Of a stretch of DNA of 60,472 nucleotides, positions 41,880 through 50,060 are shown piece by piece. The stretch is taken from positions 1 through 60,472 of the forward strand of contig CAKTGM010000009.1 of the NCBI GenBank assembly GCA_934561515.1, written 5' to 3'. Each line of letters begins with the position of its first letter. Positions within the stretch are counted from its first letter, which is position 1. The DNA comes from an uncultured Oscillospiraceae bacterium. GTDB taxonomy: Bacteria > Bacillota > Clostridia > Oscillospirales > Oscillospiraceae. The notes under the pieces were generated by a model. The model searched no databases, was not told the origin of the DNA, and saw only the letters and a list, made by a program, of their open reading frames with translations. A program made the translations under genes and the position numbers.

Positions 41880-42818
41880 TTACTTCTTCTCGTCTTCTAA
41901 TAATCCCTTGAAGCTTGCGGCGAGGCCCGCAAGGCTCTGGATCTCGCTCGGGACGATGATCTTCGTCGCCTGACCGTCGGCGGCCTTCTCGAAGGATTCG
42001 AGCGCCTTGATCTTGACGACCTGATCGTTGGGGTTGGCCTCGTTGAGCATCTTGATGGAGTCCGCGAGCGCCTGCTGCACGTTCAAAATGGCCTGCGCTT
42101 CACCCTCCGCCTTGAGGATGGCCGCCTGACGCTCGGCCTCAGCCTTGAGGATGGCCGCCTGCTTTTCCGCGTCCGCGCGCAGGATGGTGGACTGCTTTTC
42201 GCCCTCTGCCACGAGGATCTGGGACTGCTTCTGGCCCTCGGCCTGAAGGATGGACTCGCGGCGCTCGCGCTCGGCCTTCATCTGCTTTTCCATCGCGTTC
42301 TGAATCTCGCGCGGCGGCAGGATGTTCTTGAGCTCCACGCGGTTGACCTTGATGCCCCACGGGTCGGTGGCCTCGTCGAGGATGGAGCGCATCTTGGCGT
42401 TGATGACATCGCGGCTCGTGAGCGACTGGTCGAGCTCCATCTCGCCGATGATGTTACGCAGCGTCGTCGCCGTCAGGTTCTCGATGGCGTTCATCGGGTG
42501 CTCCACGCCGTAGGTGTAGAGCTTGGGGTCGGTGATCTGGAAGTAGATGACCGTGTCGATCTGCATGGTGACGTTATCCTTCGTGATCACGGGCTGGGGA
42601 TCGAAGTCGGCCACCTGCTCTTTGAGGCTGACCTTCTTCACAACGCGCTCAAAAAACGGAATTTTGAAGTGCAGGCCCACGCCCCAGGTCGCGCTGTAGG
42701 CGCCGAGGCGCTCGACGACGTATGCTCTCGACTGCTGCACGATCTGGATGTTCGTCACGAGCACCAGAAGCACCAGCAGCACCAGAATGCCGATACCGAT
42801 ATAGCCGATCCATTCCAT
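41880..42818 (-). CDS. SPFH/band 7 membrane protein
   Basis: A 312-residue SPFH protein of the stomatin/QmcA group. One N-terminal membrane helix (about residues 5-24) is followed by the band 7 domain (about 28-190, QIVQQSRAYVVERLGAYSAT) and a long coiled coil of repeated EAERQAAILKAEGE-like segments (about 190-250). Such proteins build membrane rings or microdomains. The partner in many bacteria is an NfeD protein, and the gene just upstream encodes one, so the two probably act together. AGGAGG precedes the ATG. Confidence 0.93.
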   Translation of the reverse strand: MEWIGYIGIGILVLLVLLVLVTNIQIVQQSRAYVVERLGAYSATWGVGLHFKIPFFERVVKKVSLKEQVADFDPQPVITKDNVTMQIDTVIYFQITDPKLYTYGVEHPMNAIENLTATTLRNIIGEMELDQSLTSRDVINAKMRSILDEATDPWGIKVNRVELKNILPPREIQNAMEKQMKAERERRESILQAEGQKQSQILVAEGEKQSTILRADAEKQAAILKAEAERQAAILKAEGEAQAILNVQQALADSIKMLNEANPNDQVVKIKALESFEKAADGQATKIIVPSEIQSLAGLAASFKGLLEDEKK

Positions 42819-42860
42819 AGTTCTTTTCCTCCTGAAATCTTTCTGTCGGTTTTGGGTTTT

Positions 42861-43694
42861 TTACTTCTCGCCTGTGGTTTGCGCCGCTCGGACGTAGAGC
42901 TTTACGCCCTCCATGCGCACGATCTTTGCCATTTTGCCTTTTTCTATGATCTCGCCGCTGTCGCTGCGCGCGGTCCAGGTCTTGCCGTCGATGTACACAG
43001 CGCCGGTGGCGTTCTCATTGTCGACCGTTTCCGTCACCTTGGCCTCGTGGTGCAGCACGCGGTCGGCGTTGGTGGGTACGATGGTCTTATCGAGCATCTT
43101 CCTTGCAAGCGGGCGCGTTGCCGTCAGCGCAAGGATGGAAACGACCAGAAACGTTGCAAACTGGAGCCACAGCGCCGCGCCCAGCTCCGTTGCGACCAGC
43201 GCGGCCACCGCGCCCGCCACAAACCAGATGGACACCAGTCCCGCCGTCGCCGCCTCGGCAATGCCGAAGAGGATGATGGCGGCGATCCAGATGATGGTCA
43301 TCATTTCATCCGCTCCTCCTTTCAAGCTGCGCATACAGTACACATACGCCGGGCCGATCATGGCGATGACGGTCAGCAGCATGATACCGATGCTTTTGTT
43401 GTAGGGTGACAGATTGGCGTACAGGTTCATCAGCTCGCTTGAGAGCGTGCGCGCGGAGAGCCGGGGCGTTTCCTCCGGCGGCTCGCCGGGGGTGGGGACT
43501 TCCTCTTCGAACAGCTCGTCCATCGTCACGCCGTAGCGGTTGCAGATGTAGATGATTTTTTCCATCTCGGGGTATCCGCGGCCGGACTCCCAGCGCGAGA
43601 CGGACTGGCGCGAGACTTGCAGCTGCTCGGCAAATTCCTCCTGTGTCAGCCCGCCGCGTTTGCGGACCTCCTGGAGCCGTTCGCCAAATGCCAT
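42861..43694 (-). CDS. XRE-type HTH fused to an NfeD-like membrane protein
   Basis: A 277-residue fusion. Residues 6-62 are an XRE/Cro helix-turn-helix (LQEVRKRGGLTQEEFAEQLQ, VSRQSVSRWESGRGYP). A linker and one membrane helix (about 102-120) follow. Residues 131-277 look like NfeD: several hydrophobic helices (MMTIIWIAAIILFGIAEAAT) and a C-terminal OB-like domain (GAVYIDGKTWTARSDSGEII). Right at the joint, an in-frame AAAGGAGG (43315-43322) stands ten bases before the ATG ATG at 43304-43299, so a separate 147-residue NfeD could also be made. The start at 43694 follows GGAGGGAAGG. The gene precedes the SPFH partner by 42 bases. Confidence 0.85.
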   Translation of the reverse strand: MAFGERLQEVRKRGGLTQEEFAEQLQVSRQSVSRWESGRGYPEMEKIIYICNRYGVTMDELFEEEVPTPGEPPEETPRLSARTLSSELMNLYANLSPYNKSIGIMLLTVIAMIGPAYVYCMRSLKGGADEMMTIIWIAAIILFGIAEAATAGLVSIWFVAGAVAALVATELGAALWLQFATFLVVSILALTATRPLARKMLDKTIVPTNADRVLHHEAKVTETVDNENATGAVYIDGKTWTARSDSGEIIEKGKMAKIVRMEGVKLYVRAAQTTGEK

Positions 43695-43959
43695 TGCCTT
43701 CCCTCCGTTTCTCTGTCTGAGGATACGATAACAAAAATGCGTGCCTGTTTCCAGCAACTTAGGTGTTGCATTTCATGTTTTTCGCGTAAATTCTGCGCAA
43801 GTTTGATGTTACATCGATGTGGCAGCGTGTTTCCGCGCTGTGTTTCTCATTGTACCACAGTCTTTGCTTCTTTGCCACGCTTATTTTGACGCGGCGATTG
43901 CCTTTTTTGTTCCCATCCGCTATACTATGAACAAATCAATTTTTGTGGGAGCGTTATCT

Positions 43960-45078
43960 ATGCTGGAATTTGTCATCCCCTGCCTGCTGGGGCTTGAGAG
44001 TCTCGTGGGCGACGAAGTAAAAAAGCTCGGTCTTTCGGATGTGCGTGTGGAGAACGGGCGCGTCCTCTGCCGCGGCGAGGCACGCGACATCGCGCGGCTC
44101 AACATCAACCTGCGCTGCGGCGCGCGCGTCATTCTGGTTTTGCACAAGTTCCGCGCGACGGATTTTGAATCGCTCTTTCAGGGCGTGCGCGCGGTGCACT
44201 GGGAGGACTGGATTCCGCGCGAGGGCGAGTTCCCCGTCGTGGGATATTCCATCAACTCGACGCTCCACTCCGTGCCCGCCTGCCAGTCGATCGTCAAAAA
44301 GGCGGTGGTCGACCGTCTCGCCGCCGCCTACGGCCTCGCGCAGCTGCCCGAAACGGGGCGGCGCTATCAGGTGCGCTTTTCCATCATGAAGGACGAGGTC
44401 ACGGTGGGACTTGATACCTCGGGTGAGGGGCTTTATAAGCGCGGCTACCGCGCCCACGGCGTGGCGGCCCCGCTCAAGGAGACGCTCGCCGCCGCGATGG
44501 TCAGGCTCTCGCACTACTCAGGCCGCGACCCCTTCTGCGACCCCTTCTGCGGCAGCGGCACCATCGCCATCGAGGCTGCGCTCATCGCGCGCAACCGTGC
44601 GCCGGGCCTGAACCGCAGCTTTGCCGCGCAGCACTGGGCCTCTCTCGAGCGCGACATCTGGCTCGACGCGGCGGACGAGGCGATGGACAAGGAGTTCCAC
44701 GGCAGGTACGAGATCTGGGGCGGCGACATTGACCCCGACGCCGTTGCCCTCGCGCAGCACAACGCAGAGCTTGCCGAGGTGGATGACATCGTGAAATTCG
44801 AGGTTGACGACGCAACGCGCTTCCACTGGGGCGGACTGTACGGCCGCATCGTGACAAACCCGCCCTACGGCGAGCGCCTTCTCGAGCGCGAGGAGGCGGG
44901 TGAGCTCTACCGCGCCTTCGGCCGCGCGATGGACAAGCTGCCCGACAGCTGGAAGGTCTATGTTCTTTCCTCGCATCCCGATTTTGAGCGCTGCTACGGC
45001 AGATTTGCCGATAAAAAGCGCAAGCTCTACAATGGTATGCTCAAGTGCGACCTCTTCATGTATGGCAAACGCCTGTAA
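43960..45078 (+). CDS. THUMP-domain rRNA methyltransferase (RlmL-like)
   Basis: A 372-residue methyltransferase of the YpsC/RlmL N-terminal family, which probably adds an N2-methyl group to a guanine of 23S rRNA. A ferredoxin-like and THUMP region (about 1-160) is followed by SAM motif I FCDPFCGSGTIAIEAALIA near residue 190 and the catalytic motif NPPYGERL near 305. I chose the ATG at 43960 behind GGGAG; upstream in-frame ATGs, such as the one at the -10-like TATACTATG, have no ribosome site. It is transcribed away from the HTH-NfeD gene and has its own terminator. The exact target base is not known. Confidence 0.88.
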   Translation: MLEFVIPCLLGLESLVGDEVKKLGLSDVRVENGRVLCRGEARDIARLNINLRCGARVILVLHKFRATDFESLFQGVRAVHWEDWIPREGEFPVVGYSINSTLHSVPACQSIVKKAVVDRLAAAYGLAQLPETGRRYQVRFSIMKDEVTVGLDTSGEGLYKRGYRAHGVAAPLKETLAAAMVRLSHYSGRDPFCDPFCGSGTIAIEAALIARNRAPGLNRSFAAQHWASLERDIWLDAADEAMDKEFHGRYEIWGGDIDPDAVALAQHNAELAEVDDIVKFEVDDATRFHWGGLYGRIVTNPPYGERLLEREEAGELYRAFGRAMDKLPDSWKVYVLSSHPDFERCYGRFADKKRKLYNGMLKCDLFMYGKRL

Positions 45079-45089
45079 AATAGGAAAAG

Positions 45090-45130
45090 ACCGGGACAGC
45101 TCCTTTTCTCAGGGACTGTCCCGGTTTTCT
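45090..45130 (+). terminator. Intrinsic terminator of the rRNA methyltransferase
   Basis: ACCGGGACAG / CTGTCCCGGT with a T-rich tail TTTCTGCTTT. Confidence 0.85.
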
Positions 45131-45154
45131 GCTTTCTTTGCCGCGCAGCCTTTC

Positions 45155-46255
45155 TCAGAGCGTCTGTGAGGCCGCGAGCGCGCGGTTTTTGTATGCCCTT
45201 TCGCCCGTCACCTCGCGCAGCACTTCGATCTCCTCCGGCAGCGGCGCCTCGCCGCCGTACTGGAATAAAACGGCCTTCTCGCTGCTGAAGGGGTAGACGT
45301 CGATCTCGCAGCGGCGGTCAGAGAAGACGAAGCGGTACTTCGTCTTGCGCACGGGGGAGAGCGCCGTGTCGCGCTCGAGCAGGTATTTTTCATACTGCTT
45401 TTTCGAAATGGGACGCTCGGTGTCCCATTTTTCGCCGTTTTCCATGCGGTGCTTCTCGGTGTAGAAATACATCGTCTCCGCGCCGCCGCCCTGCTTGCGC
45501 ACGCGGCGCTCGATGCACGGATTCGTCAGGGCAAGGTAGGTCTGCGTCATGTCGAGCACCGCCGCGCGGTGCTCGCGCGCAAAGGCCGCCATGTCCGGCA
45601 TGGCGATGAGGTACTTGCGCTTTTCCGCCATCGGCTCCGCCTCGCCCACGGCGCGGTAGATCTCGCGCAGGGCGCGCTCGATCTTGCGGTTGAAGTTCGC
45701 GTCGTTGTCGATGATGCGAAGGTTGGGGTGCGCGCTCCACGCGCGCAGCGTGCGGTCGTCCATCTCGCGCGCGTACTCGATGGACTCCGTGCGCGCGCCG
45801 TTGGCAAGATCGTAGGCGAACTCCGCGCCCTTGGCGCAGGTGATGAGGTGGAGCACAAGGTCGTAATTTGCGAGCACGCGCTCCTCGGTGCGCCCGTCAA
45901 AGCGGGCGATGACCTGCGCGAACTCCTCGTCCGTTACATAGGCCTTGTCGTCCATCAGCGCGCGGTCGTAGAGGATGAGGATATTTTCCTCCGGCACAAG
46001 CTCCGCCGCCGCGAGCGCCAGCTCTTCCTTGTGGATCTGGTCGGCAACGACAAAATCCTGAAACGCGAGCATCGACATACAGCCGCCGAACGGCTTGATG
46101 CCAAAGCCGGAGATCAGCTCCGTCGCCGTTTCGGGGATGGTGATGACGCGCCAACCGTCCTCCTGCTTGAATTCCTTCAGAACGCGGCTGACGAGCGTGG
46201 TCTTGCCCGCCGCAGGGCCGCCCGTGAGGACGACCTTCGTGATGTGCTTTGCCAT
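45155..46255 (-). CDS. NadR/Ttd14-type NTPase fused to a CYTH-like domain
   Basis: A 366-residue protein. Residues 1-190 are a P-loop NTPase (Walker A GGPAAGKTTLVSRV; ILILYDRALMDDKAYV) of the AAA_28 group shared by NadR kinases and the fly protein Ttd14. Residues 210-366 look like a CYTH/triphosphate-tunnel fold: YLALTNPCIERRVRKQG near the start, then KTKYRFVFSDRRCEIDVYPF. The same two-part order is known in Ttd14. The substrate in bacteria is not known; a nucleotide or triphosphate is a reasonable guess. It follows the HAD gene by three bases and may act with it. Confidence 0.78.
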   Translation of the reverse strand: MAKHITKVVLTGGPAAGKTTLVSRVLKEFKQEDGWRVITIPETATELISGFGIKPFGGCMSMLAFQDFVVADQIHKEELALAAAELVPEENILILYDRALMDDKAYVTDEEFAQVIARFDGRTEERVLANYDLVLHLITCAKGAEFAYDLANGARTESIEYAREMDDRTLRAWSAHPNLRIIDNDANFNRKIERALREIYRAVGEAEPMAEKRKYLIAMPDMAAFAREHRAAVLDMTQTYLALTNPCIERRVRKQGGGAETMYFYTEKHRMENGEKWDTERPISKKQYEKYLLERDTALSPVRKTKYRFVFSDRRCEIDVYPFSSEKAVLFQYGGEAPLPEEIEVLREVTGERAYKNRALAASQTL

Positions 46256-46258
46256 GGT

Positions 46259-46927
46259 CTAGCCTTCCTTTCCGCTGAAAAGATAGTCGCGCAGCTGCGC
46301 AACGGTCTTGAAGCAAAGCTCGCAGCTTTTCCGCATGAAGGCCTCGATCTCGGGGATATCGTTCGACCAGAGGGCGGCGGCGAAGGGAACGTTCGCCGCG
46401 CGGGCCATGTCGTAGCCGGGCTTCAAGTCGTCGAGCATGAGCATCTCGCCGGGTGCAAAGCGGAGCTTCTCCATAATGTCGAAAAGCGCGTCGGGATGGG
46501 GCTTTCGCCGCTCTCTCGGCACCTCCCAGCCGTAGACGAGCTTCGGCTCGGGCAGGCCGTTTTCGCTGTAGTCGCGCAGGATGTTCGGCGAGAGCGAATG
46601 GGACACCACGCAGATCGTGCCGCCCGCGTTCACATAGTCCCACAGCAGCTCGCGCATCCCGTCATAGGCCTGCGGGACGTGGTGCTGCACATATTCGTGC
46701 CAGTAGGCCTGCTCGTGCTTCATGTCCTCCTCGCTCATGCCGACCTCGCCGTGGAAAAAGTCGTATACGCCGGGGGAAAAGTTTTTGAGGATGTATTCCT
46801 CCAGCGTGTAGCGCTTGGCCTTGGGGAAAAACTCTGCCGTATACTCGGCAAAGCAGGGATAGTGCACCGTTGCGGTGGAATTGACCACGGTATCGTCGTG
46901 GTCGAGCACAAGGCAGGGGAATCTCAT
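46259..46927 (-). CDS. HAD-superfamily hydrolase
   Basis: A 222-residue HAD phosphatase. The nucleophile motif is LVLDHDDTVVNST (DxDxT) near residue 6, motif II is ICVVSHSLS, the conserved lysine is in RRKPHPDALF, and motif IV is MLMLDDLKPG. A helical cap lies between residues 15 and 90. The overall shape resembles phosphoglycolate phosphatase or beta-phosphoglucomutase types. I chose the ATG at 46927 behind AAAGGAG. It sits between hutG and the NTPase-CYTH gene in one tight minus-strand unit. The substrate is unknown. Confidence 0.85.
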   Translation of the reverse strand: MRFPCLVLDHDDTVVNSTATVHYPCFAEYTAEFFPKAKRYTLEEYILKNFSPGVYDFFHGEVGMSEEDMKHEQAYWHEYVQHHVPQAYDGMRELLWDYVNAGGTICVVSHSLSPNILRDYSENGLPEPKLVYGWEVPRERRKPHPDALFDIMEKLRFAPGEMLMLDDLKPGYDMARAANVPFAAALWSNDIPEIEAFMRKSCELCFKTVAQLRDYLFSGKEG

Positions 46928-46968
46928 GACAGGCTCCTTTTTGTTGCTTTTTCTGCGCCGTCCCGTCC

Positions 46969-47976
46969 TCACAGGCTCAGGCCGTTGAGACGGCAGAGCG
47001 TGTTGACCACGGCGAAGATGATGACCGCGCCGAGGTTCGCGGTGGTGTTGTCCTGGTCGAAACGCGGCGAGATCTCGCAGATATCGAAGCCGCGGACCTT
47101 GCGCGTGCGCAGCACGTGCTTGAGGAGCGGCAGCACAGTCTCGGGGTCAAGCCCGAGCGACTGCGGCGCGCTGACGCCCGGCGCGAACGCGGAGGAAAAC
47201 ACGTCCGTGCAGACGGTGATGTACGAATCCTCGCACTTGTAGAGGAACTGGTCCATGCGCTCCAGAATGGATTCGAGGTTCGCCGCGTGCAGCTCCTTGG
47301 CGAGCACATAGTCAACGCCCAGCTCCTCGGCCTTTTTGAAGAGGCTCACGGTGTTGCTGTGCTGCTGGATGCCGATGGGGAAGTAGTGGTAGGGCGTGCC
47401 CTCGGCGCGGCACACATCCGCGATCTGGCGGAACATCGTGCCGGAGGAATTGCCCATGTCGTAGGGGCGCAGGTCGAAGTGCGCGTCAAAGTTGACGATG
47501 CCGAGCTCGGGGTTCTGGCCGCTGTCCTTCAGGTAGTTGTGCTGGCCCTGAAAATGGCCGAAGGTCGTCTCATGCCCGCCGCCGAGCACGATGGGGAAGA
47601 GCCTGCGGCGCAGGATCTCCTCCACGGCGACGCCCAGCTCGCGCTGGCCTTCTTCAAGCGAGATATCGTCGCAGACGATGTCGCCCGCGTCGAAGAGCTT
47701 GACTTCCTGCGAGAAGGTGCAGGGAAGGCCCGACATCTGTCCGCGCACAAAATCCGGCGCGAGCGCCGTGCCCGTGCGTCCCTTGTTGCGCGCAACGCCC
47801 TTGTCGCTGCAAAAGCCGATGAACGCAAAGCCGAGCTTGCCCGAAAACGCTTCGCCGCCGCCGTTCAGGTCGAGCGGCTGCACCCACTGGTGCCAGCGGA
47901 AGGCGTCATAATCCGTATCGCTGTCGATGCGGCCCTTCCAGCTGTCCATCGCGCTGACATAATGATCCAAAAGCAT
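46969..47976 (-). CDS. hutG: Formimidoylglutamase-like ureohydrolase
   Basis: A 335-residue arginase-superfamily enzyme. Manganese motifs are GGGHETTFGH near residue 135, IVNFDAHFDLRP near 165, and TVCTDVFSSAFAPGVSAP near 245. The last has the APGVSAP ending seen in formimidoylglutamases rather than the DPxxAP of arginases. The block FCSDKGVARNKGRTGTALAP also fits HutG. It would hydrolyse N-formimino-L-glutamate to glutamate and formamide. I placed the start at the ATG at 47976, since a GTG four codons upstream overlaps the ribosome site. It is 35 kb from the other hut genes. Confidence 0.82.
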   Translation of the reverse strand: MLLDHYVSAMDSWKGRIDSDTDYDAFRWHQWVQPLDLNGGGEAFSGKLGFAFIGFCSDKGVARNKGRTGTALAPDFVRGQMSGLPCTFSQEVKLFDAGDIVCDDISLEEGQRELGVAVEEILRRRLFPIVLGGGHETTFGHFQGQHNYLKDSGQNPELGIVNFDAHFDLRPYDMGNSSGTMFRQIADVCRAEGTPYHYFPIGIQQHSNTVSLFKKAEELGVDYVLAKELHAANLESILERMDQFLYKCEDSYITVCTDVFSSAFAPGVSAPQSLGLDPETVLPLLKHVLRTRKVRGFDICEISPRFDQDNTTANLGAVIIFAVVNTLCRLNGLSL

Positions 47977-48018
47977 ATCTGATCGCACTCCTTTACCGTA
48001 TTTGCAATGGTTTTCTGA

Positions 48019-49821
48019 TTATTCATCCAGCTTGAGGACGGCAAGGAAGGCCTCCGTCGGCACCTGCACAGTGCCGAGCGAGCGCATCTTCTTCTTGCCC
48101 TCCTTCTGCTTTTCCAGCAGCTTTTTCTTTCGGCTGATGTCGCCGCCGTAGCACTTGGCAAGAACATCCTTGCGCATGGCCTTGACGGTCTCGCGCGCGA
48201 TGATGCGCCCGCCGATGGCCGCCTGAATGGGAATTTCAAAGAGCTGGCGGGGGATGTTGTCCTTGAGCTTTTCGCACAGCTTTCTCGCCCGGCCGTAGGC
48301 CTTGTCGCGGTGGGCGATGAACGAAAGCGCGTCCACCTGATCGCCGTTGAGCAGGATGTCGACCTTGACAAGATCGCTCGGGCGGTAGCCGGAGAGCTCA
48401 TAGTCGAGCGAGGCGTAGCCCTTGGTGTTGGCCTTGAGCGTATCAAAGAAATCGTAGATGATCTCGTTGAGCGGCATCTCGTAATGCATCTCGACAAGGT
48501 AGGTATCGAGGTACTGCATATCCTTGAATTCGCCGCGCCGGTCCTGACACATGGGCATGATGTTGCCGACGTAGTCGGGCGGCGTGACGATCGTCACCTT
48601 GACGTAGGGTTCCTCCGCGCGTTCGATATGCGCGGGATCGGGGTAGTTGTGCGGGTTGTCGACGCGCAGCATCGTGCCGTCGGTCTTGTAGACCTCGTAG
48701 ATGACGCTCGGGAGCGTGGTGACGAGGTCTAAGTCAAATTCGCGCTCCAGTCTCTCCTGAATGACCTCCATATGCAGCATTCCGAGGAAGCCGCAGCGGA
48801 AGCCGAAGCCCAGCGCCACGGAGGACTCCGGCTCGAAGGTCAGCGAGGCGTCGTTGAGCTGGAGCTTTTCCAGCGCGTCGCGCAGGTCGGGGTACTTGCT
48901 GCCGTCCTCGGTGTAAATGCCGCAGTAGACCATCGATCTCACCTTGCGGTAGCCGGGCAGCGGCTCGGCCGCAGGGTTTTCCGCCCCCGTCACCGTGTCG
49001 CCGATCTGCGTTTCGTGCACGTCCTTGATGCTCGCGGTGAAGTAGCCGACCTCGCCCGCCTCGAGCTGCTTGGCAGGCTCTAAGCCCAGCGGTCGCATCA
49101 GGCCGCACTCGAGCACCTTGAACGTTGCGCCCGTGGCCATCATCTTGACCTCCATGCCGGGCTTCAAGGTGCCCTGCTTCAGGCGCATATAGACGATGAC
49201 GCCGCGGTAAGCATCGTAATAGCTGTCGAAAATGAGCGCCTGCAAGGGGGCCTTGGGGTCGCCCTGCGGGCAGGGGAGGTGCTGCACGATGTCCTCGAGC
49301 ACGGCCTCGATGTTGATGCCCTGCTTGGCGGAAATTTCGGGCGCGTCTTCGGCGGGGATCGCCAGAATGTCCTCGATCTCCTGCTTGACGCGCTTGGGGT
49401 CGGCGGCGGGCAGGTCGATCTTGTTGAGCACGGGGCGGATCTCAAGGTCGTGCTCCATCGCAAGGTAGGTGTTGGCAAGGGTCTGCGCCTCGATGCCCTG
49501 CGAGGAGTCGACCACGAGCAGCGCGCCCTCGCAGGCCGCGAGCGAGCGCGAGACCTCGTAGTTGAAGTCAACGTGGCCCGGCGTGTCGATGAGGTTGAGG
49601 GTGTAGACCTCGCCGTCGGCGGCGGTGTAGTCGAAGGTGACGGCGCGCGCCTTGATGGTGATGCCGCGCTCGCGCTCTAAGTCCATGTTGTCGAGGATCT
49701 GATTCTCCATCTCGCGCGCGGAAACGGCGTTGCACTTTTCAAGCAGCCGGTCCGCCAGCGTCGACTTGCCGTGGTCGATATGGGCGATAATGCTAAAGTT
49801 TCGGATGTTCTTTTCGTTCAT
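48019..49821 (-). CDS. lepA: Elongation factor 4 (LepA)
   Basis: A 600-residue translational GTPase. G motifs are AHIDHGKSTLADRLL at the start, RGITIKA, DTPGHVDFNYEV and NKIDLPAADP; the C-terminal LepA-specific domain ends TEAFLAVLKLDE. It back-translocates or rescues stalled ribosomes. The length is normal. AGGAG is nine bases ahead of the ATG. The first 20 codons are duplicated exactly 226 bases upstream, with repeat copy E in between, so the present leader and promoter of lepA may have been rearranged. Confidence 0.97.
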   Translation of the reverse strand: MNEKNIRNFSIIAHIDHGKSTLADRLLEKCNAVSAREMENQILDNMDLERERGITIKARAVTFDYTAADGEVYTLNLIDTPGHVDFNYEVSRSLAACEGALLVVDSSQGIEAQTLANTYLAMEHDLEIRPVLNKIDLPAADPKRVKQEIEDILAIPAEDAPEISAKQGINIEAVLEDIVQHLPCPQGDPKAPLQALIFDSYYDAYRGVIVYMRLKQGTLKPGMEVKMMATGATFKVLECGLMRPLGLEPAKQLEAGEVGYFTASIKDVHETQIGDTVTGAENPAAEPLPGYRKVRSMVYCGIYTEDGSKYPDLRDALEKLQLNDASLTFEPESSVALGFGFRCGFLGMLHMEVIQERLEREFDLDLVTTLPSVIYEVYKTDGTMLRVDNPHNYPDPAHIERAEEPYVKVTIVTPPDYVGNIMPMCQDRRGEFKDMQYLDTYLVEMHYEMPLNEIIYDFFDTLKANTKGYASLDYELSGYRPSDLVKVDILLNGDQVDALSFIAHRDKAYGRARKLCEKLKDNIPRQLFEIPIQAAIGGRIIARETVKAMRKDVLAKCYGGDISRKKKLLEKQKEGKKKMRSLGTVQVPTEAFLAVLKLDE

Positions 49822-49823
49822 AG
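49762..49823 (-). repeat. 62 bp direct repeat, copy 1 (inside lepA)
   Basis: This covers the first 20 codons of lepA plus two bases before the ATG. It is identical over all 62 bases to 49988-50049. The flanks differ at once on both sides. Confidence 0.97.
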
Positions 49824-49987
49824 CAGTTGCTCCTGTTTATTGTCTCGGCAAGGCGACGCTGACCGCGCCGAGCGGCGCGTCACAAGCGTTTTGCCGTAAG
49901 GCAAAACCTTGCCGCAGGGCGGATTCACTCCGCCCGAGGATGTTTCATCAAAAGGCTCCCGCAAGGGCGTCAGCCCTTGTGGGAAAA
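49824..49987 (-). repeat. Structured intergenic repeat, copy E (divergent, between lepA-start copies)
   Basis: 164 bases lie between the two 62 bp repeats. Read on the minus strand: hairpin TTTTCCCACAAGGGC / GCCCTTGCGGGAG (imperfect), GGGCGGA-GTGA-ATCCGCCC, then GCAAGGTTTTGCC-TTAC-GGCAAAACG, CTTGTGAC and a GC-rich hairpin GCGCCG / GGCGC. The order resembles the core of copies C and D (GC stem, GCAAGGTGTTTT hairpin, AACG, last GC hairpin), but the sequence has drifted, so membership is less sure. It ends in the current lepA ribosome site. Confidence 0.5.
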
Positions 49988-50047
49988 CGACTTGCCGTGG
50001 TCGATATGGGCGATAATGCTAAAGTTTCGGATGTTCTTTTCGTTCAT
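49970..50047 (-). pseudogene. Truncated duplicate of the lepA start (25 codons)
   Basis: An ATG at 50047 with an AAGGAAG-like ribosome site opens MNEKNIRNFSIIAHIDHGKS, the exact first 20 residues of LepA. It then runs into repeat E as FSHKG and a TGA. It is the leftover or original 5' end of lepA cut off by the insertion, and it might still be translated as a 25-residue peptide. Confidence 0.8.
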
Positions 50048-50049
50048 AG
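49988..50049 (-). repeat. 62 bp direct repeat, copy 2 (upstream of repeat E)
   Basis: Identical to 49762-49823 over 62 bases. Together they bracket the 164-base element E like an unusually long target duplication. Confidence 0.97.
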
Positions 50050-50060
50050 TCTTATCTTCC

